Positions 17,385 to 27,796 are shown, counted from the first letter of the stretch. The stretch: 64,000 nt of DNA from Bacillus crepusculi (GCF_014764715.1 NZ_JACXXE010000002.1:62001-126000), one strand, 5' to 3'. The notes: a model not told the origin generated them from the sequence alone. Translations and numbers: made by a program.

Positions 17385-18323
17385 TTGAAATTTTCACAAG
17401 TGATCTTGGCGGGACTCGTCTTCATGCTTCTCCTCGGAGGATGCAGTCAGGCAGCACCGGTAAAGAAAGGGAGCGGGCAAGGAGACTTGACAATAAAGGA
17501 TTTTGCCGGCAGAACACTGTCATTTGATGAATCTCCTCGGCGGATCATCTCGTTGTCGACTGGAGACATGAGCATCATTTATGCCTTAGGCGGAAAGGTG
17601 GTCGGTCGTCCTACTGCCGAGTTACCAGACAGTTTACAAAAGGCAAAGTCCGTACAAGCGATTGGCACAACGCATCAATTTGATGTAGAACTAATCACAA
17701 ACTTAAAGCCCGATGTTGTGCTTGGGAATGAACAATTAAACAGCAAGGACATCTCAACAATAGAAGGAATTGGTTCACAGCTTCTGTTGACAAGTGCTAA
17801 TTCAGTGAAGGATATCCAGCGTCAAATTTCATTGTTCGGGGATTTGCTCGGAAAGCAGCAAGAGGCAAAAGCACTCAACATGCAAATCGATCAGCGGAAA
17901 AAGCAGGTCAAGCAGCCTAAGAAAAAAGTGAAAACACTCGTTGTGTACGGTGCACCCGGCACATATATGGCGGCACTTCCTCACTCCTTAAGCGGGGATT
18001 TACTGCACATCGCTGGGGGCGTGAACATTGCTGAGAATGAACCGGCGCTCGAAAAATTCCCTCAATACGCACAGATCAATGCAGAGAAGGTGATCGAAGC
18101 CGATCCTGATCTTATTCTGCTTATGACACACAGTCATCCTGAAGATGTGAAAGCGGGTTTTATGAGTGAAATGAAGCAGAATGCGGCATGGCACGATGTG
18201 TCAGCTGTTAAAAATGGACATGTCGAGATTTTGCCTAATGATCTATTTGGGACGAATCCAGGAGCAGAAGTGATCAGAGCGATTGATGAACTTGAGAAGA
18301 AGCTGAAGCGATTGTCATCATGA
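17385..18323 (+). CDS. Second iron/heme-type ABC binding lipoprotein
   Basis: The 312-residue FecB/BtuF-family lipoprotein has a lipobox LLGGC (Cys20) and the family start DFAGRTLSFDESPRRIISL. A His-containing loop MTHSHPED lies where IsdE has its axial His, while the Met ligand of IsdE is not obvious. It belongs to a second importer (permease 18320, ATPase fusion 19335) in the same operon. Heme is the likeliest cargo, but a siderophore or another tetrapyrrole is possible. Start TTG 17385. Confidence 0.8.
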   Translation: MKFSQVILAGLVFMLLLGGCSQAAPVKKGSGQGDLTIKDFAGRTLSFDESPRRIISLSTGDMSIIYALGGKVVGRPTAELPDSLQKAKSVQAIGTTHQFDVELITNLKPDVVLGNEQLNSKDISTIEGIGSQLLLTSANSVKDIQRQISLFGDLLGKQQEAKALNMQIDQRKKQVKQPKKKVKTLVVYGAPGTYMAALPHSLSGDLLHIAGGVNIAENEPALEKFPQYAQINAEKVIEADPDLILLMTHSHPEDVKAGFMSEMKQNAAWHDVSAVKNGHVEILPNDLFGTNPGAEVIRAIDELEKKLKRLSS

Positions 18324-19333
18324 AAATGAATGAAGAGTTAGATTTTCAAAAAAGACAGTCTAGACGAAAATGGCTGATACCGGGGCTGTTTCTCTCTTTA
18401 TGTGCCGGCGCATGTCTAGGACTTGCATTAGGATCTGTTCAGTTGTCACTGCCAGAAATGATCGCTGCTTTGACGGGATCAGGTCAGCCTGTTCATGAAA
18501 AAATTGTGATGGATTTACGGCTGCCACGTGTCCTGATTGGTTTCATCGTTGGGGCTTGTCTCGCAGCATCCGGGGCAATTTTACAAGGAGTCGTCCGAAA
18601 TCCACTCGCTGATCCGGGCATTATTGGTGTCACCGCCGGCGGTGGGTTAGCCGCTGTGATCAGCATGATTGTGCTTCCGCAATTCACCTATTTGCTTCCA
18701 GTCGCTGCCTTTCTTGGCGCTTTATTAGCGGCACTTGTTGTGTATATGCTGTCATTTGACCAAGGGGTTTCACCGCTGAAATTGATTCTGGCGGGAGTGG
18801 CAGTCAATGCCCTGTTGGGTGCGGTCATGAATGGGTTTATGGTGCTTTATAGTGAGCGTGTGCAGGCCGTTCTGCCTTTTTTATCAGGCGGATTAAACGG
18901 GCGGAGCTGGCACCACCTAAGCTTTGTGTCGCCATATGCGCTGGCTGGATTGTGTCTTTGTTTTTTTGCAATCAAGCCGGCAAATCTTCTCCTGCTTGGC
19001 GATGAATCAGCGCAGCTACTTGGCCTTAGAGTAGAGCGGACCCGGTTTTTCTTAATTGCGCTTTCGGCACTTTTAGCTGGTGCGGCTGTAAGCGTGAGCG
19101 GTTTAATTGGATTTGTCGGTCTTGTCGTCCCTCATTTTATCCGTCTTTTAATTGGAGATGACTACCGGTATCTGCTACCGATTTCGATGCTGGGTGGAGG
19201 CGTACTTGTGGTCTTTGCAGATACAGCGGCACGGGTGTGGTTTACACCGGTTGAATTGCCTGTTGGTATCTTGCTTGCCTGCATTGGTGCACCTTTCTTC
19301 CTCTATTTATTAAAAAAGAAAGGGAGGGGTTAA
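18320..19333 (+). CDS. Second FecCD-type ABC permease
   Basis: This 337-residue permease is a paralogue of the one at 14844, with [37 protein letters not shown] and [19 protein letters not shown]. Its ATG overlaps the stop of the lipoprotein gene by four bases, and the ATPase gene begins one base after its own stop, so the three are translationally coupled. Confidence 0.9.
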   Translation: MKMNEELDFQKRQSRRKWLIPGLFLSLCAGACLGLALGSVQLSLPEMIAALTGSGQPVHEKIVMDLRLPRVLIGFIVGACLAASGAILQGVVRNPLADPGIIGVTAGGGLAAVISMIVLPQFTYLLPVAAFLGALLAALVVYMLSFDQGVSPLKLILAGVAVNALLGAVMNGFMVLYSERVQAVLPFLSGGLNGRSWHHLSFVSPYALAGLCLCFFAIKPANLLLLGDESAQLLGLRVERTRFFLIALSALLAGAAVSVSGLIGFVGLVVPHFIRLLIGDDYRYLLPISMLGGGVLVVFADTAARVWFTPVELPVGILLACIGAPFFLYLLKKKGRG

Positions 19334-19334
19334 G

Positions 19335-20456
19335 TTGGATGTGATTGCAATGGATGACGTGAGTCTCAGTCAAGGCGGCTTTCGGCTGTCGTCCATTTCG
19401 GCAGCTGTTCCTAAGGGACGGGTGACTGGAATCATTGGCCCGAATGGGTCAGGAAAGTCAACCTTTATCAAAGCGGCCGCACGTCTTACACAGGTTGAAA
19501 GCGGCATGATTTACATTCACGACATACCGCAAAAAGAGATGACAGCACAGGAGATTGCAAAGGAGATCGCCGTTCTCATGCAGACGAGAACAGCGATCCC
19601 ATCAATGACAGTACGTGAGCTGATCGCACTTGGCCGAAGTCCGCATCGTTCAATCTGGAAAAAGAGCTCCAAGACAGATCATGAAGCGATTGAGTGGGCG
19701 CTTGATGTGACCAATAGCCGCATCAATGAAAACAGAATGCTGCATACATTGTCAGGCGGAGAAAGGCAAAAAGCGTATATTGCGATGGCGCTTGCCCAGA
19801 AGACAGAGACCATTATTCTGGATGAGCCGACCACTTATTTGGATATTGCGCATCAGCTTGATTTACTAGAGCTGCTCAAACAGCTGAATGAGACGCATGG
19901 GATCACCATTTTAATGGTTCTTCATGACTTGCAGCAGGCAGCAAAATATTGTGACCATCTCATTGCCATGAAGCGTGGTCAGGTGCACCAAATAGGGTCA
20001 CCAACAGAAGTATTAACAGAAGAATTTTTCAAAGAGGTCTTTGGGATTCAGGCAGAGGTTCACTTAGACGGAGAGCATCCGCTCATTATCCCAATCGCTT
20101 CGATCCAACAACAAAAGGGAGATGAAAAGAACATGATCATTGTAAACAACCAAGTAAGAGTAGAAAAAGGCAGTGCCGACCATCTCGTCAAGCGATTTAA
20201 CAAGCAGGGACAAGTAGAATTCATGGAAGGTTTTTTAGGCATGGAAGTATGGGTCACGCAGCAGACAACCGATTACGATGAAGTGACCATTCATACCCGC
20301 TGGAACCGAAAAGAAGACTTTGTGAACTGGACAAAATCTCAGGCGTTTGGTGATGCACACGCTCATGGAAAAGCGAAACCTGAAGGACTGTTAAAAAACA
20401 AAATTACGTACTATGAGGTGCAAGTGACAAGACCTGCTTTACAGAAAAAAGCTTAA
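19335..20456 (+). CDS. ABC ATPase fused to IsdG-type heme monooxygenase
   Basis: One uninterrupted frame of 373 residues holds two complete proteins. Residues 1 to about 255 are a FecE-type ATPase (Walker A 35-43, LSGGE 139-143, ILDEP 161-165). From Met267 to 373 follows an IsdG/HmoA-type ABM-fold heme oxygenase with the expected triad Asn272, Trp332 and His342 at IsdG spacing. The linker is short and polar ([11 protein letters not shown]). AAAAGGGAG ending 12 bases before codon 267 could let ribosomes start there as well, giving both a fusion and a free oxygenase. The ATPase uses TTG 19335. It is the last gene of the locus and would link heme import to ring opening. A strain-specific loss of a stop codon is the alternative. 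Confidence 0.87.
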   Translation: MDVIAMDDVSLSQGGFRLSSISAAVPKGRVTGIIGPNGSGKSTFIKAAARLTQVESGMIYIHDIPQKEMTAQEIAKEIAVLMQTRTAIPSMTVRELIALGRSPHRSIWKKSSKTDHEAIEWALDVTNSRINENRMLHTLSGGERQKAYIAMALAQKTETIILDEPTTYLDIAHQLDLLELLKQLNETHGITILMVLHDLQQAAKYCDHLIAMKRGQVHQIGSPTEVLTEEFFKEVFGIQAEVHLDGEHPLIIPIASIQQQKGDEKNMIIVNNQVRVEKGSADHLVKRFNKQGQVEFMEGFLGMEVWVTQQTTDYDEVTIHTRWNRKEDFVNWTKSQAFGDAHAHGKAKPEGLLKNKITYYEVQVTRPALQKKA

Positions 20457-20467
20457 AAAAGAAACAC

Positions 20468-20501
20468 AGCGCTGCCGCCGAGATGCAGCGCTATTTTTTT
20501 T
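20468..20501 (+). terminator. Intrinsic terminator of the heme locus
   Basis: AGCGCTGC pairs with GCAGCGCT around a 9-base loop and is followed by TATTTTTTTT. It begins 12 bases after the fusion gene. Confidence 0.9.
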
Positions 20502-20691
20502 GCGATTTTTTTCTTTCCGTCACATATTTTTGACAAAGTATTCAAACAACTGACACAATACCATCCAATTTTTAGGTAAAATTTACTTTATTTTTGAAGC
20601 GCATGGGTGTAAAGTACAGGTATAAATAACTAACCGAATGAAATTCAAGAGTAAATTTTCACCGAGTGAACCATTTCTAATAGGCTTTCTT

Positions 20692-20709
20692 TTGTGAAAC
20701 ATTGAACAA
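20692..20709. promoter_or_regulatory. Rex-like operator upstream of cydA
   Basis: TTGTGAAACATTGAACAA matches the Rex motif TTGTGAA-N4-TTCACAA with two mismatches in the right half. Another TTGTGAA half-site lies at 20722-20728, and TTTTCACCGAGTGAA occurs nearby at about 20657. B. subtilis cydABCD is Rex-controlled through several sites, so NADH/NAD-dependent repression is likely. The rest of 20502-20788 is AT-rich leader with no gene. Confidence 0.6.
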
Positions 20710-20788
20710 ATAGTGAATAATTTGTGAAATGGTGAGCATAAACATCTCGAATCATTCGGCATGTGAAAGTAAGGGAGGATGTAAGGCT

Positions 20789-22204
20789 GTGAGTGAGCTG
20801 TTTTTAGCAAGATTTCAATTTGCTTCAACGACATTATTTCATTTCATTTTTGTTCCTATGTCGATAGGTTTGGTGTTTATCGTCGCATTGATGCAGACCC
20901 TTTATGTAGTGAAGAAAAAAGACATCTATAAAAAGATGGCGAAGTTTTGGGGTCACCTGTTCTTACTCAATTTTGCAGTAGGTGTGGTGACAGGGATTCT
21001 GCAGGAATTCCAGTTTGGGATGAACTGGTCTGACTATTCAAGGTTTGTTGGTGACGTCTTTGGTGCACCGCTTGCCATTGAAGCACTGCTCGCCTTTTTC
21101 CTTGAATCTACATTTATTGGACTTTGGATATTCGGCTGGGATCGTCTGCCGAAGAAGATTCATTTATTGTGTATTTGGCTTGTTTCCCTTGGTACGATCT
21201 TTTCGGCGTTTTGGATTTTACTCGCTAACTCATTTATGCAAGAGCCAGTCGGATTTGTCATTAAAAATGGCCGCGCAGAAATGAATGATTTTGGCGCTCT
21301 TGTAACGAACCCGCAGCTCTGGGTAGAGTTCCCTCACGTTCTGTTTGGTGCGCTGGCAACAGGGGCCTTCTTTATTGCAGGTGTTAGTGCCTATAAAATG
21401 ATCAAAAAACAAGAAATCGCCTTTTTCAAAAAATCATTCCAGATTGCGATGGTACTCGCTTTAATTGCTGGCTTAGGTGTGGCGTTCTCTGGACATGATC
21501 AAGCGAAACATTTAATGGCATCACAGCCAATGAAAATGGCAGCAAGTGAAGCCCTTTGGAAGGATAGTGGAGATCCAGCGGCATGGACATTATTTGCGAA
21601 CATTGACACAAATAAAAAAGAAAACTCTGCAGAAATCAATATTCCGTTTGCTTTAAGTTATTTGGCTTATTCGAAGTTCAGTGGAGATGTTCCAGGCATG
21701 TTGACACTTCAAAAAGAATATGAAGCCAAGTTTGGCCCAGGAGACTACATTCCACCAGTGAAAACAACCTTCTGGAGCTTTAGAATCATGGTCGGTGCCG
21801 GCATGCTGATGATTTTTGCTAGTATGATTGGCTTGTACTTGAGCTTTAGAAAGAAACTCGAATCTAGTAAATGGTTTCTACGCTTGATGGTTTGGATGAT
21901 TGCGTTCCCGTTTATTGCGAACTCGGCTGGCTGGATCATGACTGAAATTGGGCGTCAGCCGTGGACTGTCTTTGGTATGATGACGACCGCTCAATCTATT
22001 TCACCAAACGTAACTTACGGCATGCTGTTATTCTCAGTCATTAGCTTTACGACGATGTATCTGATTCTTGCCATCCTGCTCGCCTACTTATTCATTCGAG
22101 AAATTAAAAAAGGGGCACATTCTGAAGAGAATACAGATCAAAAGGATGAAACGGACCTGTCTACAGATCCATTTGATGGAGGCGCATATCATGGCATATC
22201 TTAA
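20789..22204 (+). CDS. cydA: Cytochrome bd ubiquinol oxidase subunit I
   Basis: The 471-residue heme protein starts SELFLARFQFASTTLFHFIFVP, which carries the high-spin heme ligand His near residue 18, and has GRQPWTVFGMMTTAQSISP near the C-terminus. It is the quinol-oxidising, oxygen-reducing subunit of the bd oxidase in the membrane. GTG 20789 is the start, with GGGAGG ten bases upstream; the longer frame from 20729 has no ribosome site. It heads cydABCD. Confidence 0.95.
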   Translation: MSELFLARFQFASTTLFHFIFVPMSIGLVFIVALMQTLYVVKKKDIYKKMAKFWGHLFLLNFAVGVVTGILQEFQFGMNWSDYSRFVGDVFGAPLAIEALLAFFLESTFIGLWIFGWDRLPKKIHLLCIWLVSLGTIFSAFWILLANSFMQEPVGFVIKNGRAEMNDFGALVTNPQLWVEFPHVLFGALATGAFFIAGVSAYKMIKKQEIAFFKKSFQIAMVLALIAGLGVAFSGHDQAKHLMASQPMKMAASEALWKDSGDPAAWTLFANIDTNKKENSAEINIPFALSYLAYSKFSGDVPGMLTLQKEYEAKFGPGDYIPPVKTTFWSFRIMVGAGMLMIFASMIGLYLSFRKKLESSKWFLRLMVWMIAFPFIANSAGWIMTEIGRQPWTVFGMMTTAQSISPNVTYGMLLFSVISFTTMYLILAILLAYLFIREIKKGAHSEENTDQKDETDLSTDPFDGGAYHGIS

Positions 22205-23207
22205 CGAGATTTGGTTTATTCTTGTCGCAGTATTGTTTGTTGGGTTTTTCTTCTTAGAAGGATTTGATTTTGGTGTCGGGATGTCGATGCAGCTGCTTGG
22301 AAAGGATGCGCACGAGCGCCGCATTTTAATTAATACGATTGGTCCTTTCTGGGATGCGAATGAGGTCTGGCTGATTACAGCAGGAGGCGCTATTTTCGCC
22401 GCATTCCCTCACTGGTATGCCACGATGTTCAGCGGATACTATATTCCGTTTACGGTTCTCCTCTTAGCGCTCATTGGGCGCGGGGTCGCCTTTGAATTTA
22501 GGGGGAAGGTTGAGAAGGCCTCTTGGATCAAGGCGTGGGACTGGGTTATTTTCTTTGGCAGTCTGCTTCCGCCGTTTTTGCTCGGTGTGTTATTCACAAG
22601 TATTTTACGCGGGATGCCGATTGATCAACAGATGAACATGTACGCTGGTTTCACAGACTTTGTGAATCTTTATTCACTGATAGGCGGGGTTGCTGTGACG
22701 GTCCTTTGTCTCCTGCACGGATTGATTTTCGTTACACTTCGTACAGAGGGGGATTTAAGACAGCGTGCAAGAAAGCTCGGCCAGCGTGCCCTGCTGATTG
22801 CATTGCCAGTGCTTGTCCTATTTGTCGGTGTGTCCATTATTGAAACAGACATTTATACCGTACGCCCGATCATCACCATTCCGTTAACCGTGCTGATTGT
22901 GGTTTGTTACGTAGCGGCTCTATTCTTTATGAGAAAAGAACGTGATGGCTGGACGTTCTTGTTCACAGGTGCAGGTATCATGTTGACGGTGACCATGCTT
23001 TTCACTGCATTGTTCCCGCGCGTCATGATTAGTTCAATCAACCATGCATTTGATCTCACCATTCAAAACGCTGCATCCGGATCTTATTCACTGACGGTCA
23101 TGACGATTGTCGCCATTTCTTTGCTGCCCTTTGTGCTTGGGTATCAAATTTGGAGCTATTACGTCTTCCGTAAACGGGTAAGCGGTAAGGAGCCAATGAC
23201 CTACTAA
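22191..23207 (+). CDS. cydB: Cytochrome bd ubiquinol oxidase subunit II
   Basis: The 338-residue membrane subunit shows FVGFFFLEGFDFGVG, TIGPFWDANEVWLITAGGAIFAAFP split over two helices, and further spans. It stabilises the hemes of CydA. ATG 22191 lies inside the end of cydA (14-base overlap) with GGAGG upstream. It overlaps the next gene by one base. Confidence 0.95.
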   Translation: MAYLNEIWFILVAVLFVGFFFLEGFDFGVGMSMQLLGKDAHERRILINTIGPFWDANEVWLITAGGAIFAAFPHWYATMFSGYYIPFTVLLLALIGRGVAFEFRGKVEKASWIKAWDWVIFFGSLLPPFLLGVLFTSILRGMPIDQQMNMYAGFTDFVNLYSLIGGVAVTVLCLLHGLIFVTLRTEGDLRQRARKLGQRALLIALPVLVLFVGVSIIETDIYTVRPIITIPLTVLIVVCYVAALFFMRKERDGWTFLFTGAGIMLTVTMLFTALFPRVMISSINHAFDLTIQNAASGSYSLTVMTIVAISLLPFVLGYQIWSYYVFRKRVSGKEPMTY

Positions 23208-24943
23208 TGGATAAACGTTTGCTTCAATTAAAAGGAATGAGGGGGCTTCTTGCCCTCTTAGGTATTGTGTCACTCATCCAAGGAGCAAGTATTATTTTCC
23301 AAGCACAGTGGCTGGCACATGCCATTACAACGCTGTTTGACGGAAAAAGCCTTACGCTGGCAACGCCTTATGTCCTGCTGTTTCTTGCTGCCTTTCTGGT
23401 GCGGCACGGTCTCACCTTGATTCGGGAAAAGGTCATGTTTACCTACTCTTCCCGAATTGGAGCAGACGTCAGAAAACAACTGCTAGATCAACTCTTTCGT
23501 TTGGGTCCAGCGTTTACAAAGAAAAAAGGAACAGGAAGGCTTGTCACATTAGCGATGGAGGGAATTGCCCAATATCGTCAGTATTTACAGCTGTTTTTGC
23601 CGAAAATGGTGAACATGGCAGTTATTCCGGCGATGGTTCTCATCTATGTTTGGACATTAGACGAAACATCTGCCGTCATTTTAATTGTCACGCTACCGAT
23701 TTTAATTGTTTTTATGATTTTGCTAGGCCTAGTCGCTCAGCGTAAAGCGGCCAAACAATGGAGATCGTATGAGAAATTATCCAATCATTTTACTGATTCT
23801 CTCCGCGGCCTTGAAACGCTTCGTTACTTAGGGATTAGCAAAAAGCATTCTCGCAATATTGCAGAGGTCTCAAAGCGTTATCGAAAGGCGACAATGAGCA
23901 CGCTGAAAGTCGCATTTCTTTCATCTTTTGCCCTCGATTTCTTTTCCATGCTGTCCATTGCGACCGTCGCTGTATTTCTTGGCTTGCGCTTAATTGAAGG
24001 AGACCTTTTGTTATTGCCGGCTTTGACCGCACTGATGCTCGCTCCAGAATATTTCTTGTCAGTACGTGAAGTGGGAAATGATTATCATGCGACGTTAAAC
24101 GGTAAAGAAGCGAATGAGGCGATACAAGTGATTTTAGACGAAAAGGGCTTCCGAGAGCAGGAGACACAATCCGTGCAGTTGAACGAGTGGAATGAGCAAT
24201 CTGAGCTCACACTGCAAGATGTAAGTGTGTTGCATGATGAACATGCCCCTTATTCCATTCAGGATGTAGACCTAACTGTCAAAGGAAAGAAAAAAATTGG
24301 CATCATTGGTGCCAGTGGTTCGGGGAAATCGACGTTAACGGATGTCCTCGGCGGCTTTGTTGAACCGTCTTCAGGTCAAATCACGCTAAACGGTCAGCCG
24401 CTTGTTCATTTACAGATGAAGGAATGGCAAAAAGAAGTCGTCTATATGCCGCAGCATCCCTATTTATTTCACATGACATTAAGAGAAAACATTCGTTTTT
24501 ATGAACCGCATGCAACAGATGAAGAAGTGGAAATAGCTTCCAACGAAGCTGGATTATCTCAGCTGGTCACGCAGCTACCAAATGGGCTAGATGAGGTCAT
24601 TGGAGAACAGGGAAGAGGACTAAGCGGCGGACAGGCGCAAAGAATTGCGCTGGCCCGAACGGTGCTGGGTCAGCGGTCCATCATGCTGTTAGATGAACCA
24701 ACGGCGCATCTCGACATTGAAACAGAGTATGAATTGAAGAAAACAATGCTTCCGCTGTTTGAAGATAAGCTCGTGTTCTTAGCGACACATAGGCTCCATT
24801 GGATGCCGGATATGGATGAAATCATTGTCATGGATCATGGAACCATTGCAGAAATGGGTACACATGAATCATTAATGCAAAGAAAAGGCGTGTATTATCA
24901 ATTGGTACAGGAGCAAATGGGGGCGGTCACACATGGTCAGTAA
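23207..24943 (+). CDS. cydC: ABC exporter subunit needed for cytochrome bd assembly, first gene
   Basis: The 578-residue half-transporter has six N-terminal membrane spans and an ATPase domain (Walker A GASGSGKST, signature LSGGQAQR, Walker B IMLLDEPTAHLD). With the next protein it forms the heterodimeric thiol (cysteine/glutathione) exporter required for bd oxidase assembly. In B. subtilis usage the first gene is cydC; by family it is the CydD type. One-base overlap with cydB supports a single operon. Confidence 0.9.
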   Translation: MDKRLLQLKGMRGLLALLGIVSLIQGASIIFQAQWLAHAITTLFDGKSLTLATPYVLLFLAAFLVRHGLTLIREKVMFTYSSRIGADVRKQLLDQLFRLGPAFTKKKGTGRLVTLAMEGIAQYRQYLQLFLPKMVNMAVIPAMVLIYVWTLDETSAVILIVTLPILIVFMILLGLVAQRKAAKQWRSYEKLSNHFTDSLRGLETLRYLGISKKHSRNIAEVSKRYRKATMSTLKVAFLSSFALDFFSMLSIATVAVFLGLRLIEGDLLLLPALTALMLAPEYFLSVREVGNDYHATLNGKEANEAIQVILDEKGFREQETQSVQLNEWNEQSELTLQDVSVLHDEHAPYSIQDVDLTVKGKKKIGIIGASGSGKSTLTDVLGGFVEPSSGQITLNGQPLVHLQMKEWQKEVVYMPQHPYLFHMTLRENIRFYEPHATDEEVEIASNEAGLSQLVTQLPNGLDEVIGEQGRGLSGGQAQRIALARTVLGQRSIMLLDEPTAHLDIETEYELKKTMLPLFEDKLVFLATHRLHWMPDMDEIIVMDHGTIAEMGTHESLMQRKGVYYQLVQEQMGAVTHGQ

Positions 24944-26666
24944 AGGCTGGTTTATACCTTATATCAAGGAGAATCAAAAGCTGTTCGCCTTGGTACTGTT
25001 TTTAGGGGCCATTGCGGTGTTTTCTGCTTCTCTACTGATGTATACGTCGGGATTTTTGATTTCAAAGGCCGCCACAAGACCTGAAAATATATTGATGGTC
25101 TACGTCCCAATTGTGGCTGTACGCACCTTTGGTATTTCACGTTCTGCTGCTCGTTATGCAGAAAGACTGGCGAGCCATCAGCTCATTTTGACAATGATCG
25201 AAAAAATGCGTGTGCGTCTGTATGATATGGCTGAACGAAGTGCCAAACAGACGAAGCTTGGTACAGGTGAAATGCTTGGTCTCTTGTCAGAAGATGTGGA
25301 GCGATTACAGGATGCTTATTTAAAAACAATCTTTCCATCCATCGGTGCGCTGCTTTTATATGCCGCATCGATTGGAGCACTTGGTCTTTTCTCATGGCCT
25401 TTTGCTGGATTGATGCTGCTCTATATGGCACTTCTCGTATTTGTTTTCCCGTACGTCACAGTGCTTGTGAACCGGGCAAGACAAATTCAAATGAAAAAAG
25501 GCAGAAATGAACTGTACAGCCATTTAACAGATGCGGTCATGGGAGTAAGTGACTGGCTGTTTAGCGGCAGACAGAAAGATTTTATTGACGGCTATGAACA
25601 GAAAGAAGCGCAGCTATTAGCGCTTGAAGCTGCCAAGCACAGATTTACCCGTCTGCGTCAATTTCTTGCGCAGCTCATCATTGGGGGAGCAGTCGGGCTT
25701 GTCGTCTATTGGAGCGGCTCAGTCGTTCAGTCAGGCTCGATGTCACACACGCTGATTGCAGCCTTCGTGCTTGTGCTGTTTCCGTTAACAGAAGCCTTTC
25801 TTCCGCTCTCAGATGCGGCAGGTGATATTCCTGTTTATCAGCATGCTGTCAGCAGATTAAATCAGTATGAAAAGAAATCGTATGAAGGAGAATCTAAGAG
25901 GGAGCTAGTGGATCAGTCAACGATTTCTCGTGATCAAGCACTCTGTTTTGACCAAGTGTCCTTTGGATATGATACGCATCAGCATGTGCTTCAAAACCTC
26001 TCGTTCTCGCTTAAGGAAGGGGAATCACTCGCCCTCTTAGGAAAAAGCGGTGCAGGCAAATCGACCATTTTAAAATTGTTAGAAGGGGCGGTCGTGCCAA
26101 ATCAAGGGGCTGTCAGCATCCAGGGGAAACCGGTGCAAAGCATTCAAGAGAACGTGTCAGCTTATGTGTCGGTACTTAATCAACAGCCTTATTTATTCGA
26201 TACGTCCGTTTTAAACAATATTCGTTTAGGCTCGCCCGATGCGACAAAGGAGCAGGTAAAAGAAGCAGCGAGACAGGTGCAGCTGCACGATTACATCGAA
26301 TCCTTACCAGAAGGCTATCACACAGGTGTCCAGGAGACAGGAGTTCGTTTTTCAGGCGGAGAAAGACAGCGTATGGCGTTAGCTCGGATTTTGCTGCAAA
26401 ACACACCGATTGTTGTATTAGATGAGCCCACCGTCGGGCTTGATCCACGCACAGAGCCTGAATTGCTTGAAACCATTTTCCGTGTGTTAAAAGGAAAAAC
26501 GATCATTTGGATTACTCATCATCTCACTGGCTGTGAGGCATGTGACCGCATCATGTTTATTGAAGATGGACGCATTGAAATGCAGGGGAAGCATCAGGAT
26601 TTACTGAAAGAAAACCCGCGTTATCAAAAGCTGTACGAGATGGATCGTCCGTTTTCTACCATATAA
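24933..26666 (+). CDS. cydD: ABC exporter subunit needed for cytochrome bd assembly, second gene
   Basis: The 577-residue partner half-transporter has the same order of domains (membrane part 1-320; Walker A GKSGAGKST; signature FSGGERQR; VLDEPTVGLDP). It overlaps cydC by 11 bases and ends the operon before a strong convergent terminator. By family it is the CydC type; the symbol follows B. subtilis gene order. Confidence 0.9.
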   Translation: MVSKGWFIPYIKENQKLFALVLFLGAIAVFSASLLMYTSGFLISKAATRPENILMVYVPIVAVRTFGISRSAARYAERLASHQLILTMIEKMRVRLYDMAERSAKQTKLGTGEMLGLLSEDVERLQDAYLKTIFPSIGALLLYAASIGALGLFSWPFAGLMLLYMALLVFVFPYVTVLVNRARQIQMKKGRNELYSHLTDAVMGVSDWLFSGRQKDFIDGYEQKEAQLLALEAAKHRFTRLRQFLAQLIIGGAVGLVVYWSGSVVQSGSMSHTLIAAFVLVLFPLTEAFLPLSDAAGDIPVYQHAVSRLNQYEKKSYEGESKRELVDQSTISRDQALCFDQVSFGYDTHQHVLQNLSFSLKEGESLALLGKSGAGKSTILKLLEGAVVPNQGAVSIQGKPVQSIQENVSAYVSVLNQQPYLFDTSVLNNIRLGSPDATKEQVKEAARQVQLHDYIESLPEGYHTGVQETGVRFSGGERQRMALARILLQNTPIVVLDEPTVGLDPRTEPELLETIFRVLKGKTIIWITHHLTGCEACDRIMFIEDGRIEMQGKHQDLLKENPRYQKLYEMDRPFSTI

Positions 26667-26683
26667 ATAAAAGAAATGACAAG

Positions 26684-26718
26684 AACGTTTGGACAGGTGA
26701 TCCCTGCCCGAACGTTTT
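26684..26718. terminator. Convergent terminator between cydD and pel
   Basis: A 14-bp stem (AACGTTTGGACAGG with its complement, one mismatch and one wobble) encloses about five bases. T-rich sequence follows on the right and A-rich sequence precedes on the left, so it can serve both operons. Confidence 0.8.
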
Positions 26719-26723
26719 GTGGT

Positions 26724-27752
26724 TTAAGGGTTTACTTTTCCTACACCCGCATTTGATACAACTTCTGATTTCACATTGTTCACGTTAAGCAAAGAGTAGT
26801 TATAAGGAGGGTTGTACGTACCTGTTGAAGACGTTGGCAGGCTGCCTGTGCTGTTAATATAAGAGTTGTTGATGACATGCCATGTACCCACTTGGCTGCT
26901 GTCCCAGCTGCCAATGGCATTGTTTGTATTTTCAAATACGTTGTGCTCAATTCTCATTTTTGCGCCCATACGAGAGTTGATCGCTGTTGTATGGATGCCT
27001 TTATAGTAGTTGTTATACACATGGCCTTCCCCGAAGCGCATAGACGGTACGCGAGAGTTCAGGTTTTCAAAGCGGTTGTTGTGGAATGTGATTTTTCGGT
27101 TGTAGTTATCGCTATCGGAGCTGCCCATTAGCATTGTCTTCCAGCTGTCATGTACATAGTTCCAAGAGAAGGTAATGTAATCAGAGTCATTTTTCACATC
27201 AAATAACCCATCATAATCATCTTTACCAGAGTTTAATGTATTGTACAGTTCGTTATGGTCAACCCAGACGTTTTTAGAAGCGCCTTCGATGCCAATGGCA
27301 TCCTTATCACCGATTTTGCTGTGATGAATTTTCAGATTGCGGATGATCACGTTATTGGCACGCCATACTTTAATGCCAATCCCGTTAAATTCGCCGTTTG
27401 TACCTTTACCAACGATAGAGACGTTGTTGGTATCTTTCACATCGATTTTATTGGCAGATGTATTAGAAGGAGTAATCGTTCCGTCTACGACAATTTTTAA
27501 TTTTTCATTTGTTCCTTTACTTTTGAGAGCGGCTAATAGTTCATTTCCGGTTTTGACTGTCACGGTTTTACCGCCTTCACCGCCTGTTGTGCCGCCATTC
27601 AATGTGGAGAATCCTTGTTGATTAAAGTTGGCCATAATAGAAGGGCTTTCTGGATATTTGGCTCCCGCTTTTGCCTCCCCATTTGGTGCAAATAATGAAG
27701 TCACGAGACCAACCGCTAACACACCAGCTAACATTGGAACCTTTTTCTTCAA
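26724..27752 (-). CDS. pel: Secreted pectate lyase, polysaccharide lyase family 1
   Basis: The 342-residue enzyme has a signal peptide ([19 protein letters not shown], ending near GEAKA) and a right-handed beta-helix. Landmarks are [48 protein letters not shown] (calcium-binding Asp residues) and [18 protein letters not shown] with the catalytic Arg region. It cleaves polygalacturonate by beta-elimination outside the cell. I favour TTG 27752 as start because GGAG lies nine bases upstream; ATG 27761 and 27767 overlap that site. The cre site at 27783 implies glucose repression. Confidence 0.9.
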   Translation of the reverse strand: MKKKVPMLAGVLAVGLVTSLFAPNGEAKAGAKYPESPSIMANFNQQGFSTLNGGTTGGEGGKTVTVKTGNELLAALKSKGTNEKLKIVVDGTITPSNTSANKIDVKDTNNVSIVGKGTNGEFNGIGIKVWRANNVIIRNLKIHHSKIGDKDAIGIEGASKNVWVDHNELYNTLNSGKDDYDGLFDVKNDSDYITFSWNYVHDSWKTMLMGSSDSDNYNRKITFHNNRFENLNSRVPSMRFGEGHVYNNYYKGIHTTAINSRMGAKMRIEHNVFENTNNAIGSWDSSQVGTWHVINNSYINSTGSLPTSSTGTYNPPYNYSLLNVNNVKSEVVSNAGVGKVNP

Positions 27753-27782
27753 AGTCAACATCTCCATTCTATTTTGTTTTAA

Positions 27783-27796
27783 TGTAAACGTTTCCA
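27783..27796 (-). promoter_or_regulatory. cre site upstream of pel
   Basis: On the pel strand the sequence is TGGAAACGTTTACA, a full match to the cre consensus. It lies about 30 bases upstream of the TTG start, in the presumed leader, where bound CcpA would block elongation. Confidence 0.8.
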
